From positions 1-6,216 of the forward strand of contig JAEHCY010000532.1 in NCBI GenBank assembly GCA_016880695.1: a stretch of 6,216 nt of DNA, in the 5' to 3' direction. Below are positions 1 to 5,937 of the stretch, piece after piece; position 1 is the first letter of the stretch, and each line of letters starts with the position of its first letter. The position numbers and the translations under genes were made by a program. This stretch comes from Chromatiaceae bacterium (lineage in GTDB: Bacteria; Pseudomonadota; Gammaproteobacteria; Chromatiales; Chromatiaceae). The notes under the pieces are model-generated. The model saw nothing but the letters and a program-made list of their open reading frames with translations. It was not told where the DNA came from and made no database searches.

Positions 1-245
1 AAGAACAGACCGCGAAGCTGGTGAATCTGACCCAACTGGTCTTTCAGGAGGTTCAGACCGAGGCACGCCAGGTCGGCTTCTGGGATGCCCCGGCGAAGCA
101 GGCGCGCCTGAAGGGCGAGTTGCAGCGCATTCTGCTTGGCCCGGATTTCGAAGCCTTCGGCCCGATGTGGGAGAAAAAGGCGACGATCATCTCGCGCATC
201 ATGGAGTGGTCGCGACGCAACCATAAACTCGTTATCCGGCCATGA
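1..245 (+). CDS. hsdR: Type I restriction enzyme R subunit (HsdR), C-terminal fragment
   Basis: The reading frame is open from the left edge to a TGA at 243-245, giving about 80 C-terminal residues; the start lies outside the window. The visible part is soluble and helix-rich. It includes TQLVFQEVQTEAR, a FWDAPAKQARLKGEL stretch and a terminal IISRIMEWSRRNHK segment. This resembles the helical C-terminal tail of HsdR proteins, the ATP-dependent translocase/endonuclease subunit of type I restriction-modification complexes, which binds the HsdM/HsdS methyltransferase core. The nuclease and helicase domains are not in view, so identification rests on tail similarity recalled from the family and on the downstream neighbour: a YgjP-like peptidase often follows hsdR. 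Its stop overlaps the next gene's start (ATGA), so the two are probably co-transcribed and translationally coupled. The alternative is some other large DNA-processing protein with a similar tail. Confidence 0.72.
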   Translation, partial: EQTAKLVNLTQLVFQEVQTEARQVGFWDAPAKQARLKGELQRILLGPDFEAFGPMWEKKATIISRIMEWSRRNHKLVIRP

Positions 246-913
246 ATCTCCAGTACGAGATTATCCGCTCCGCCCGCAAGTCGATCGGCATCACCGTCGA
301 GCGCGACCGCCGGGTCGTTGTGCGCGCGCCGCATCAGGCGAGCGATCAGTCCGTATCCGCCGCCGTTGCGAGTAGGCGGTTTTGGATCTGGCAGAAGCTG
401 CGGGACCCGAACAAGTATCCAGACCCTCTGCCGGCGAAGGAATACGTTACGGGCGAGACCTTTCTCTATCTTGGGCAACCCTATACGCTGGTCCTGACCG
501 ATGGCAATAGAGGCACACTGAAGCTCGCCGGAGAACAATTCGAGGTGACGCTTGTCGACCGGGATCGCGGCAAGGAGCTTTTCAAGGCTTGGTATCTTGG
601 CCAGGCGCGGGCATGTCTGAACCCACGCATCGCGACATTAGCTGCCGAAATGGGCATTGGCTATCGGCGAATCTGCGTTCGGGAGCTTCGATATCGATGG
701 GCTTCCTGCACTCCGGGAGGGACTCTGAGCTTCAACTGGCGTATTGTCCAAGCGCCGATGATCGTCGTCGATTACCTGATCGTGCATGAACTGGCGCATG
801 TTCGGGAGCCGAATCACTCCCCGGAATTCTGGAATCTTGTGGCCGTACATGCGCCAAGTTGGGCGTCGGCGCGGGACTGGCTCAAGCAGAATGGATCTTG
901 GTTGGAGTGGTAG
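242..913 (+). CDS. YgjP-like M48-type zinc metallopeptidase (DUF45)
   Basis: A complete protein of 223 residues. The zinc-protease signature HELAH lies at residues 182-186, followed by a downstream His192 in the context REPNHSPEFW. This HExxH...NHSxxFW arrangement is the hallmark of the YgjP/DUF45 (SprT/WSS1-like) family, in which the two motif histidines and the later histidine bind zinc and Glu183 is the catalytic base. The RELRYRWASC stretch before the motif is also family-typical. The N-terminal half (about 1-110) is the beta-rich region usual for these proteins. No signal peptide or membrane segment is seen, so it should be cytoplasmic. The ATG at 242 overlaps the preceding stop by four bases. 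There is no convincing Shine-Dalgarno just upstream, which fits translational coupling to hsdR. Substrate and role are unknown; a part in restriction-complex turnover is only an inference from linkage. Its codon use looks less GC-biased than that of the metabolic genes to the right. Confidence 0.9.
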   Translation: MNLQYEIIRSARKSIGITVERDRRVVVRAPHQASDQSVSAAVASRRFWIWQKLRDPNKYPDPLPAKEYVTGETFLYLGQPYTLVLTDGNRGTLKLAGEQFEVTLVDRDRGKELFKAWYLGQARACLNPRIATLAAEMGIGYRRICVRELRYRWASCTPGGTLSFNWRIVQAPMIVVDYLIVHELAHVREPNHSPEFWNLVAVHAPSWASARDWLKQNGSWLEW

Positions 914-995
914 GGGCCAAGACATGCCGCTGGGGGATACAGGGCGACACCCCTGTCAGCGACTGCCGCCTAATTCGGGTGAAGCCCAGGGGGCG

Positions 996-1337
996 TCAGG
1001 CCTGCTCAAGCAAGCGGGCCAGAGTCGCGCGCAGGGGTTGGAGGTTGCCCACGATCACGCCCCAGACCAGGCGATCGTCCACGGTCGCATAGCCATGGAT
1101 CAGGACATTTCGGAAGCCGACTATCCGTGGGAGGTCCGGGATGGTCGAAGCGGCACCAGGGTCGATCCGAGCCAACTGGTTCAGCGCCTCGCCGATGATC
1201 TCGAACTGTCGTTCGCAGGCGGAGCGCAATTGCTCGTCGGCACTGTAGTCGGCGAAGGACTTGCCGGAGGTGAAGCGGTCGATGCGGTCGGCCGCCTGGC
1301 GGGCGTCCCAGAGCAGCTTGCCCGCTTCAGCGTGCAT
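996..1337 (-). CDS. hepT: HepT-like HEPN ribonuclease toxin (DUF86)
   Basis: A complete, all-helical protein of 113 residues. It carries the RX4HXY motif of HEPN/MNT toxins as RNVLIHGY, with Arg76, His81 and Tyr83. In characterised HepT proteins the Arg and His form the RNase active site at a dimer interface, and the Tyr is the residue AMPylated by the MntA antitoxin. All three are present, so the toxin looks catalytically intact and modifiable. The upstream helix with ERQFEIIGEALNQL is also typical of the family. The ATG at 1337 lies inside the 3' end of mntA (11-base overlap) and has no good ribosome-binding site of its own, which points to coupled translation from mntA. The gene converges on the metallopeptidase gene, with only 82 bases between their stops. 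Expected to act in the cytoplasm on RNA; the actual target cannot be read from sequence. Confidence 0.9.
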   Translation of the reverse strand: MHAEAGKLLWDARQAADRIDRFTSGKSFADYSADEQLRSACERQFEIIGEALNQLARIDPGAASTIPDLPRIVGFRNVLIHGYATVDDRLVWGVIVGNLQPLRATLARLLEQA

Positions 1338-1635
1338 AGAGGGTGCGGGCCTCGGCGGTGACCTGTGCCCGGAAGTAGGGGTTGGCGAGGCTGGTGTCGG
1401 TGATCAGGTCCACTGGGCGACCGAAAAGGGCCTCCAGGCCGGCCTTTAGGTCGAAGTAGGCATCGGCGTAACGGGCCGGCGGAAGGTCGCCGAAGGCCAC
1501 CAGGAAGTCGAGGTCGCTGCGCTCCGGGTCGAAGTCGTCCCGCACCGCGGACCCGAATGCCGCTAGTCGCAGTGCCCCGGTGCTTTGGCACAGGGCGGCG
1601 ACCGCGTCGCGGTGCTGGTCGATGGCTTCGATCAT
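1327..1635 (-). CDS. mntA: MntA-type nucleotidyltransferase antitoxin
   Basis: A minimal nucleotidyltransferase of 102 residues, normal for this family. The catalytic signature is GS at residues 28-29, an 11-residue spacer, then DLD at 41-43. A third acidic residue, Asp76, is in the following VDLIT strand; these aspartates bind the metal-nucleotide. MntA proteins neutralise HepT by adding AMP to its RX4HXY tyrosine, and that tyrosine is present in the adjacent hepT. The frame stays open upstream to an ATG at 1713, but I place the start at 1635. The family begins about here, the extra 26 residues are proline/arginine-rich and unlike a domain, and a GGGAG ribosome-binding site lies six bases before this ATG. 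The gene is first in the pair and its stop overlaps the hepT start, so antitoxin is made before toxin. Confidence 0.9.
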   Translation of the reverse strand: MIEAIDQHRDAVAALCQSTGALRLAAFGSAVRDDFDPERSDLDFLVAFGDLPPARYADAYFDLKAGLEALFGRPVDLITDTSLANPYFRAQVTAEARTLYAR

Positions 1636-1641
1636 GGGGTT

Positions 1642-1646
1642 CTCCC
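1642..1646 (-). promoter_or_regulatory. Ribosome-binding site fixing the mntA start
   Basis: GGGAG (within GGGAGAA) read on the minus strand, six bases upstream of the ATG at 1635. It supports the shorter start over the in-frame ATG at 1713. Confidence 0.6.
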
Positions 1647-1682
1647 GGACCCTGGCGTGGCTTGCTTGGTCAGATCGCGGCC

Positions 1683-1713
1683 ATTGTAGCGCAGGGGGCG
1701 GTGGCCCGGTCAC
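1683..1713 (-). promoter_or_regulatory. Possible sigma-70 promoter for mntA-hepT
   Basis: On the minus strand a TACAAT hexamer (1683-1688) matches the -10 consensus at five of six positions and stands out in GC-rich surroundings. A weak -35 candidate, GTGACC (1708-1713), matches four of six, but with a long 19-base spacer. A transcript would start near 1676 and have a leader of about 40 bases to the mntA ATG. The -10 is persuasive; the -35 is not. Confidence 0.4.
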
Positions 1714-1764
1714 CGGGGCGCCAGGTAGCAGATCAGGAAAGGCTGCGCCGGGCGGCCGGGTGAC
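1709..1764. repeat. Imperfect inverted repeat upstream of mntA
   Basis: GTCACC at 1709-1714 is complementary to GGTGAC at 1759-1764. The pairing extends inward by GG/CC around one bulged G. The arm nearest mntA overlaps the proposed -35 region, so it could be an operator or simply a chance structure in GC-rich DNA. Confidence 0.3.
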
Positions 1765-1782
1765 GCAGACCGCTGGCGCCTT

Positions 1783-1804
1783 GTCGGGCTAAAGCCCGAC
1801 CTAC
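1783..1804 (-). repeat. REP-like palindrome with GTAG head
   Basis: The palindrome GTCGGGCTAAAGCCCGAC at 1783-1800 has perfect 8-base arms around an AA centre. On the minus strand it is preceded immediately by GTAG (1801-1804). A short palindrome headed by GTAG is the layout of repetitive extragenic palindromes mobilised by RAYT (TnpA_REP) transposases. It lies in the non-coding gap between mntA and fba, as REPs usually do. Copy number cannot be seen from this window. Confidence 0.6.
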
Positions 1805-1864
1805 CTCGGTCGCTGGCCTTCGGGTCGGTTGGTCTGAGGGCTAACAGCCACAGGGGTGCCATGC

Positions 1865-1898
1865 ACAAAACAAAAAAGGGCGCCCGAAGGCGCCCTTT
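1865..1898 (-). terminator. Intrinsic terminator of the fba operon
   Basis: Read on the minus strand, a perfect 10-base-pair stem (arms 1889-1898 and 1875-1884) is closed by a stable TTCG tetraloop at 1885-1888. It runs into a T-rich tract made by the A-run at 1865-1877. It begins 27 bases beyond the fba stop codon and should end transcripts of the pgk-pyk-fba unit, shielding mntA-hepT from read-through. Confidence 0.92.
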
Positions 1899-1900
1899 CA

Positions 1901-1922
1901 CTTTTCGGCGCTAGCCGAAAAG
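1901..1922 (-). terminator. Second hairpin between fba stop and main terminator
   Basis: CTTTTCGGC at 1901-1909 pairs perfectly with GCCGAAAAG at 1914-1922 around a four-base loop. It starts two bases after the fba stop. No separate T-run follows, so alone it is a weak terminator. Stacked in front of the main terminator it could pause polymerase or protect the 3' end of the mRNA. Confidence 0.55.
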
Positions 1923-1924
1923 GA

Positions 1925-2989
1925 TCAGTTGACCTTGGGGTCCAACTCGCCCTTGGCGTAGCGGGCGGTCATGGCCTCCAGGGACAGGGCCTTGATCTTG
2001 CTCGCGTTGCCGGCGGTGCCGAAGGCCTCGTAACGGTCCTTACAGATGCCCTTCATGGCCTTGGTGGCGACCGCAAAGTACTTGCGCGGGTCGAACTCCT
2101 TGGGGTTCTCCGCCAGGAACTTGCGAATGGCACCGGTGGAAGACATACGCAGGTCCGTGTCGATGTTGACCTTACGCACGCCGTGTTTGATGCCCTCGAC
2201 GATCTCCTCGACGGGCACGCCATAGGTCTCGCCCATGGCACCGCCGTAGCGGTTGATGATGGCCAGCCAGTCCTGCGGGACGGAAGAAGAACCGTGCATC
2301 ACCAGGTGGGTGTTGGGAATGCGGGCGTTGATCTCCTTGATGCGCTGGATGGCCAGGATGTCGCCGGTGGGCGGACGGGTGAACTTGTAGGCGCCATGGG
2401 AGGTGCCGATGGCGATGGCCAGGGCGTCCACACCGGTCTTGCGCACGAAGTCGGCGGCCTCTTCCGGGTCGGTCAGGAGCTGGCTGTGGTCGAGGGTGCC
2501 CTCGGCGCCAATGCCGTCCTCTTCACCGGCCTGGCCGGTCTCGAGCGAGCCCAGACAGCCCAGTTCCCCCTCGACGGAGACACCGCAGGCGTGGGACATC
2601 TCCACCACGCGGCGGGTGACATCGACGTTGTACTCGTAGGAGGTGGGGGTCTTGCCGTCCTCGCCCAGAGATCCGTCCATCATCACCGAGCTGAAGCCGA
2701 GCTGGATGGAGCGCTGGCACACGGCGGCGGAGGTGCCGTGGTCCTGGTGCATGCACACGGGGATGTGCGGCCACTCCTCGATGGCGGCCAGGATCAGGTG
2801 GCGCAGGAAGGGGGCGCCGGCGTACTTGCGCGCCCCGGCGGAGGCCTGGACGATGACCGGGGAGTCGGTCTCGTCGGCGGCCTCCATGATGGCGCGCATC
2901 TGCTCTAGGTTGTTGACGTTGAAGGCGGGGACGCCGTAGCCGTGCTCGGCCGCGTGGTCCAACATTTGACGCAATGAAATCAAGGCCAT
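1925..2989 (-). CDS. fba: Class II fructose-1,6-bisphosphate aldolase (Calvin-cycle CbbA type)
   Basis: A complete protein of 354 residues, the usual length for the CbbA/CfxA subtype of class II aldolase. It reversibly joins dihydroxyacetone phosphate to glyceraldehyde 3-phosphate; Calvin-type relatives also make sedoheptulose 1,7-bisphosphate with erythrose 4-phosphate. Visible family landmarks run in order. The QDHG segment holds catalytic Asp83 and zinc-binding His84. The VEGELG acidic loop is at about 139-144. Zinc ligand His198 is in GTSHGAYKF and His232 is in VMHGSSS. The substrate-phosphate strand VNIDTD lies at about 274-279. The N-terminus [24 protein letters not shown] is strongly like the Rhodobacter CbbA start. 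A GAGGAG ribosome-binding site seven bases before the ATG supports the start. It is the last gene of the cluster, 53 bases after pyk, and is followed by a double hairpin terminator. Nothing suggests damage. Confidence 0.97.
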   Translation of the reverse strand: MALISLRQMLDHAAEHGYGVPAFNVNNLEQMRAIMEAADETDSPVIVQASAGARKYAGAPFLRHLILAAIEEWPHIPVCMHQDHGTSAAVCQRSIQLGFSSVMMDGSLGEDGKTPTSYEYNVDVTRRVVEMSHACGVSVEGELGCLGSLETGQAGEEDGIGAEGTLDHSQLLTDPEEAADFVRKTGVDALAIAIGTSHGAYKFTRPPTGDILAIQRIKEINARIPNTHLVMHGSSSVPQDWLAIINRYGGAMGETYGVPVEEIVEGIKHGVRKVNIDTDLRMSSTGAIRKFLAENPKEFDPRKYFAVATKAMKGICKDRYEAFGTAGNASKIKALSLEAMTARYAKGELDPKVN

Positions 2990-2996
2990 GGTGAGT

Positions 2997-3002
2997 CTCC
3001 TC
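2997..3002 (-). promoter_or_regulatory. Strong ribosome-binding site of fba
   Basis: GAGGAG on the minus strand, seven bases before the fba ATG. It is the strongest Shine-Dalgarno in the cluster and fits high aldolase translation from the distal end of the mRNA. Confidence 0.7.
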
Positions 3003-3042
3003 GCTTGCTAAGGGAAGGGATTTGGGAGCGGGCGCTGCGCGC

Positions 3043-4491
3043 TCAGTCTTCGCTCGGGAGGGTGTGCTCGCCCACCCGCATGATCTTCAGGATGTTGGTT
3101 TGCCCCTCCACGCCGCGACGATCGCCCTTGGTAATGATCACCAGATCGCCGTAACGCACCGTGCCTTGGCGGAGAAGCTCTTCGATCACCTCCTTGTTCA
3201 CCTCGTGGATATCCTGGTTTTCGACATCGAAGCTCACCGGATAGACACCCCGATAAAGCGTCACCTTTCTACGCGTCGCCACCTGACGGGTCAAGGCGTA
3301 GATCGGCCGGCTGGAGCTGATGCGCGACATCCACTTCACGGTGGAACCGCTCTCGGTGAGTGCGGCGATGGCCGCCACCCCGAGATGGTTCGCCGTGTAC
3401 ATCGTGGCCATGGCGATGGCCTCGTCGACGCGGCCGAACACCGAGTCGAGGCGATGCCTCGACCTGCGCGCGAGGGTCTGTTTCTCGGCCTCCTTGCAGA
3501 TCCGGTGCATCGCCAGCACCGCCTTGTCGGGGTTACGACCCACGGCGGTCTCCGCCGACAGCATCACCGCATCGGTTCCATCGAGCACCGCGTTGGCCAC
3601 ATCGAACACCTCGGCACGGGTCGGAACCGGATTGTCGACCATCGACTGCATCATCTGCGTGGCGGTGATGACCACGCTGTTCATCGCCCGCGCGGAACGG
3701 GTGAGGCTCTTCTGCACCGCAGGCAGCTCGGCATCGCCGATCTCCACGCCCAGATCACCGCGGGCGATCATGATGGCATCCGCGGCCCGGATGATGTCCG
3801 CGGCCGCCGCAACCGCCTCGGCGCGCTCGATCTTGGCCACGATGTCCGCCTGGCCACCCGCCTGCTCCATTACCCGCCGCGCCGTGCACACATCTTCTGC
3901 GTTGCGGACGAAGGAGACGGCCACATAGTCGGCCCCAATGCGCGCGGCAAACTCGAGGTCGGCGAGGTCCTTGTCGGTCAGTGCGGGCGCCGAGAGCCCG
4001 CCGCCCTTCTTGTTGATCCCCTTGTTGTCGGACAGCCGACCACCGACCACTACCTTGCAGCGGACGATCCCGTCGTCCACTTCCTGGACCCAGAGCTCGA
4101 TGGCACCGTCGTCGAGCAGTAGGGTATCGCCATGGGCCAGGTCATCGACCAGGGCACGATAGGTGGTACCGACCCGGGTTTCATCCCCAGCATCCAGTGG
4201 GCAATCCACATCCAGACAGAAGAACTCGCCGGCGCGGAGCGAGACCGCGCCGGCGCTGAATCGGCCAATGCGGATCTTCGGCCCTTGGAGGTCCACCAGT
4301 ACCCCCACCGGGCGGCCCAGGACCTCGGCGCACGCTCGTACCGCGTCCGCCCGAGCCCGTTGGCGCTCGTGGCTGTCATGGGACAGGTTGAGGCGCACCA
4401 GGTCCACCCCAGCCTGAATCAGCCGCTCAAGCACGCCGGGGTCGTCGGTGGCAGGACCCAGCGTGGCGATGATCTTGGTGCGTCTTGGCAT
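3043..4491 (-). CDS. pyk: Pyruvate kinase
   Basis: A complete protein of 482 residues from the ATG at 4491. It transfers phosphate from phosphoenolpyruvate to ADP, giving pyruvate and ATP, in the cytoplasm, usually as a tetramer. The TIM-barrel A domain starts with RTKIIATLGPA. The mobile B domain lies roughly at 70-170, followed by the rest of the barrel and the C-terminal allosteric domain (about 345-482). Landmarks: RLNLSH (Arg33, Asn35, Ser37), DLQGPKIR at about 68-75, the catalytic lysine in VAKIE (Lys220) with metal ligand Glu222, RGDLGVE with Asp246, TATQMM with Thr278, and DGTDAVMLSAETAVG. The segment LNLSHD differs slightly from the common LNFSHG, but the cation- and phosphate-binding Asn and Ser remain. 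A GTG at 4494 directly precedes the ATG in frame; an AGG eight bases before the ATG could serve either. It lies 69 bases downstream of pgk and 53 upstream of fba, consistent with one transcript. Confidence 0.96.
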   Translation of the reverse strand: MPRRTKIIATLGPATDDPGVLERLIQAGVDLVRLNLSHDSHERQRARADAVRACAEVLGRPVGVLVDLQGPKIRIGRFSAGAVSLRAGEFFCLDVDCPLDAGDETRVGTTYRALVDDLAHGDTLLLDDGAIELWVQEVDDGIVRCKVVVGGRLSDNKGINKKGGGLSAPALTDKDLADLEFAARIGADYVAVSFVRNAEDVCTARRVMEQAGGQADIVAKIERAEAVAAAADIIRAADAIMIARGDLGVEIGDAELPAVQKSLTRSARAMNSVVITATQMMQSMVDNPVPTRAEVFDVANAVLDGTDAVMLSAETAVGRNPDKAVLAMHRICKEAEKQTLARRSRHRLDSVFGRVDEAIAMATMYTANHLGVAAIAALTESGSTVKWMSRISSSRPIYALTRQVATRRKVTLYRGVYPVSFDVENQDIHEVNKEVIEELLRQGTVRYGDLVIITKGDRRGVEGQTNILKIMRVGEHTLPSED

Positions 4492-4516
4492 CACTACAGC
4501 CTGAACCGGTCACCTG

Positions 4517-4545
4517 CCGGCCTCCAGCCAGCGGCTGGGGGCCGG
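4517..4545. repeat. Strong intercistronic hairpin between pgk and pyk
   Basis: CCGGCC (4517-4522) pairs with GGCCGG (4540-4545), and CCAGCC (4524-4529) with GGCTGG (4533-4538), around a three-base loop. One mismatch (C-A in the minus-strand RNA) separates the two stem blocks. No T-run follows on either strand, so it is not an intrinsic terminator. In the pgk-pyk mRNA it would sit just after the pgk stop and about 25 bases before the pyk start. An mRNA-stability, processing or translation-control role is an inference. Confidence 0.55.
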
Positions 4546-4560
4546 TGTGGGGAAGCCTGA

Positions 4561-5739
4561 TTAGCCGGCGCGCGCTTCAAGCATCGCCACCGCAGGCAAG
4601 GTCTTGCCCTCCAGGTACTCCAGGAAGGCCCCGCCCGCGGTGGAGATGTAGGAAACCTTGTCGAAGATGTCGTACTTCTGGATGGCCGCGATGGTGTCGC
4701 CGCCGCCGGCCAGGGTGAAGGCCTTGGTGTTGGCGATGGCCATGGCGATGGCCTTGGTGCCATCGCCGAACTGGTCGAACTCAAACACCCCTACCGGGCC
4801 GTTCCACACCACGGTGCCCGCACGCATGATGATGTCGGCCAGCTCCTGCGCACTCTGTGGCCCGATGTCGAAGATCATGTCGTCGTCGGCCACCTCATCG
4901 GCGCTTTTCAGCACCGCGGGCTCATTGGCGTCGAACTGCTTGCCGACCACCACATCGACCGCGATGGGGATGGTCGCGTGGCGGGCCGACATCTTCTCCA
5001 TCAGATTCTGGGCGGTCGGCACCAGGTCATCCTCGCACAGGGACTTGCCGACGTTCCTCCCGGAGGCCTTGAGGAAGGTATTGGCAATGCCGCCACCGAC
5101 CACGAGCTGGTCCACCTTCTCGGAAAGCGACTCGAGCACCGTTAGCTTGGTGGACACCTTGGAGCCGCCGACGATGGCGACCATGGGCCGGGCCGGACTG
5201 GCCAGGGCCTTCTCCAGGGCGTCGAGCTCCTCGGCCAACAGCAGGCCGGCACAGGCGACGGGGGCAAACTTACCGGCACCATGGGTGGAGGCCTGGGCTC
5301 GGTGGGCGGTGCCGAAGGCATCCATCACGAACACATCGCAGAGGGCTGCATACTTCCTGGAGAGCTCTTCGTTGTCCTTGCCCTCGCCCTTGTTGAAACG
5401 GACATTGTCCAGCAGCACCAATTCGCCTTCGGCCACCTCAGGCGCCTGGTTCAGGTAGTCCTTGATCAAGTGCACGGGCCGCCCAAACTTGGCACTGAGG
5501 TCGTCGGCGACCGGTTGCAGAGAATTCTCCTCCGAGTAGACACCCTCCTCGGGGCGGCCCAGGTGGGACATCACCATCACCCGGGCACCCGCCCGCATGC
5601 AGTGCTCAAAGGTGGGGAGCGAGGCGCTGATGCGCGCATCCGAGGTTACCTTTCCGCCTTTGACCGGAACGTTGAGGTCGGAGCGGATCAGTACGCGCTT
5701 GCCCTTGAGGTCGAGGTCGGTGAGCTTGATGAAGGACAT
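4561..5739 (-). CDS. pgk: Phosphoglycerate kinase
   Basis: A complete monomeric kinase of 392 residues, typical bacterial length. It interconverts 3-phosphoglycerate plus ATP with 1,3-bisphosphoglycerate plus ADP, in glycolysis and in the reductive Calvin direction. The N-domain holds substrate-binding arginines and motifs: RSDLNVP (Asp21, Asn23), SHLGRP at 58-63, DNVRFNKGE with Arg114, and [12 protein letters not shown] with Arg147. The nucleotide-binding C-domain shows GGSKVSTK at 191-198, WNGPVGVFE at 312-320, GGGDT at 345-349 and STAGGAFLE at 367-375. The frame stays open upstream to 5922, but the real start is the ATG at 5739. The protein begins there with [16 protein letters not shown], as family members do, and GAGAGG lies about eight bases upstream. 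The extra 61 residues would translate repeat DNA. It is followed closely by pyk but separated from gap by a repeat-filled gap. Confidence 0.97.
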   Translation of the reverse strand: MSFIKLTDLDLKGKRVLIRSDLNVPVKGGKVTSDARISASLPTFEHCMRAGARVMVMSHLGRPEEGVYSEENSLQPVADDLSAKFGRPVHLIKDYLNQAPEVAEGELVLLDNVRFNKGEGKDNEELSRKYAALCDVFVMDAFGTAHRAQASTHGAGKFAPVACAGLLLAEELDALEKALASPARPMVAIVGGSKVSTKLTVLESLSEKVDQLVVGGGIANTFLKASGRNVGKSLCEDDLVPTAQNLMEKMSARHATIPIAVDVVVGKQFDANEPAVLKSADEVADDDMIFDIGPQSAQELADIIMRAGTVVWNGPVGVFEFDQFGDGTKAIAMAIANTKAFTLAGGGDTIAAIQKYDIFDKVSYISTAGGAFLEYLEGKTLPAVAMLEARAG

Positions 5740-5747
5740 GGGTGCAA

Positions 5748-5756
5748 CCCTCTCTC
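5748..5756 (-). promoter_or_regulatory. Ribosome-binding site fixing the pgk start
   Basis: GAGAGAGGG on the minus strand, about eight bases before the ATG at 5739. It supports this start over the longer open frame reaching into the upstream repeats. Confidence 0.6.
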
Positions 5757-5779
5757 GTGGTTGGTGAAGGGAGTCATCG

Positions 5780-5799
5780 GGAAAGCCCTGGGGCTTTCC
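5780..5799. repeat. Perfect hairpin in the pgk leader
   Basis: GGAAAGCCC (5780-5788) and GGGCTTTCC (5791-5799) are perfect complements around TG. The hairpin is 40 bases upstream of the pgk start. No T-run follows on the minus strand, so it is not an obvious terminator for gap read-through. No GTAG head is seen, which separates it from the neighbouring REP-like elements. Confidence 0.5.
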
Positions 5800-5818
5800 G
5801 GAGGACTCTTCAGCATTC

Positions 5819-5886
5819 GTAGGGTGGATAAAGCGCGCCACTGCGTATCTGGGTTTCCCACGACCGCTTGTCACGCCGCATCCACC
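5819..5886 (+). repeat. REP-like element, plus orientation, with extended loop
   Basis: GTAG (5819-5822) heads GGTGGAT (5823-5829), which pairs with ATCCACC at 5880-5886 across a loop of about 50 bases. Head and arms match the compact minus-strand copy at 5899-5927. This therefore looks like a second copy facing it, with extra sequence in its apical part. Confidence 0.5.
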
Positions 5887-5898
5887 GGGACCTGGGAT

Positions 5899-5927
5899 GG
5901 TGGATGCGCTGCGCTTATCCACCCTAC
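5899..5927 (-). repeat. Compact REP-like element, minus orientation
   Basis: Read on the minus strand, the element begins GTAG (5924-5927), then GGTGGAT. After a bulged AA come GCGC, a one-base centre and GCGC, and it closes with ATCCACC. This is an imperfect palindrome with an internal bulge and a GTAG head, the standard REP architecture. With the plus-strand copy at 5819 it forms an outer inverted repeat: GTAGGGTGGATAA at 5819-5831 pairs with 5915-5927. An inner one is CGCATCCACC (5877-5886) against 5899-5908. Confidence 0.6.
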
Positions 5928-5937
5928 AACTGCATTT

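Noticed and set aside
53..538. A 161-codon minus-strand frame across the hsdR end and peptidase start
   Set aside because: It is opposite two plus-strand genes joined by an ATGA overlap, one of them with clear motifs, and has no recognisable domain.
939..956. ACAGGG/CCCTGT hairpin between the convergent peptidase and hepT genes as a terminator
   Set aside because: Only six base pairs with a six-base loop and no T-run on either strand; too weak to call. Nothing else was seen in 914-995.
1636..1713. In-frame 26-codon extension upstream of mntA
   Set aside because: It is proline/arginine-rich with no domain, would span the promoter candidate, and a better ribosome-binding site serves the ATG at 1635.
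1636..1924. CRISPR array or tRNA gene in the gap
   Set aside because: There are no regularly spaced direct repeats and no tRNA-like cloverleaf; the structure present is accounted for by the hairpins and the palindrome.
1856..2908. A 350-codon open frame on the plus strand opposite fba
   Set aside because: It is antisense to a complete class II aldolase with all catalytic motifs; the translation is Gly/Val/Asp/Leu-rich without domains. It also starts inside the operon terminator.
3022..4122. A 366-codon open frame on the plus strand opposite pyk
   Set aside because: It is antisense to a clearly conserved pyruvate kinase, has His/Arg/Gly-rich low-complexity translation and no recognisable domain. 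Such frames are expected opposite GC-rich genes.
5740..5922. In-frame 61-codon extension upstream of pgk
   Set aside because: It translates leader and repeat DNA, while the family N-terminus and a ribosome-binding site sit at 5739.
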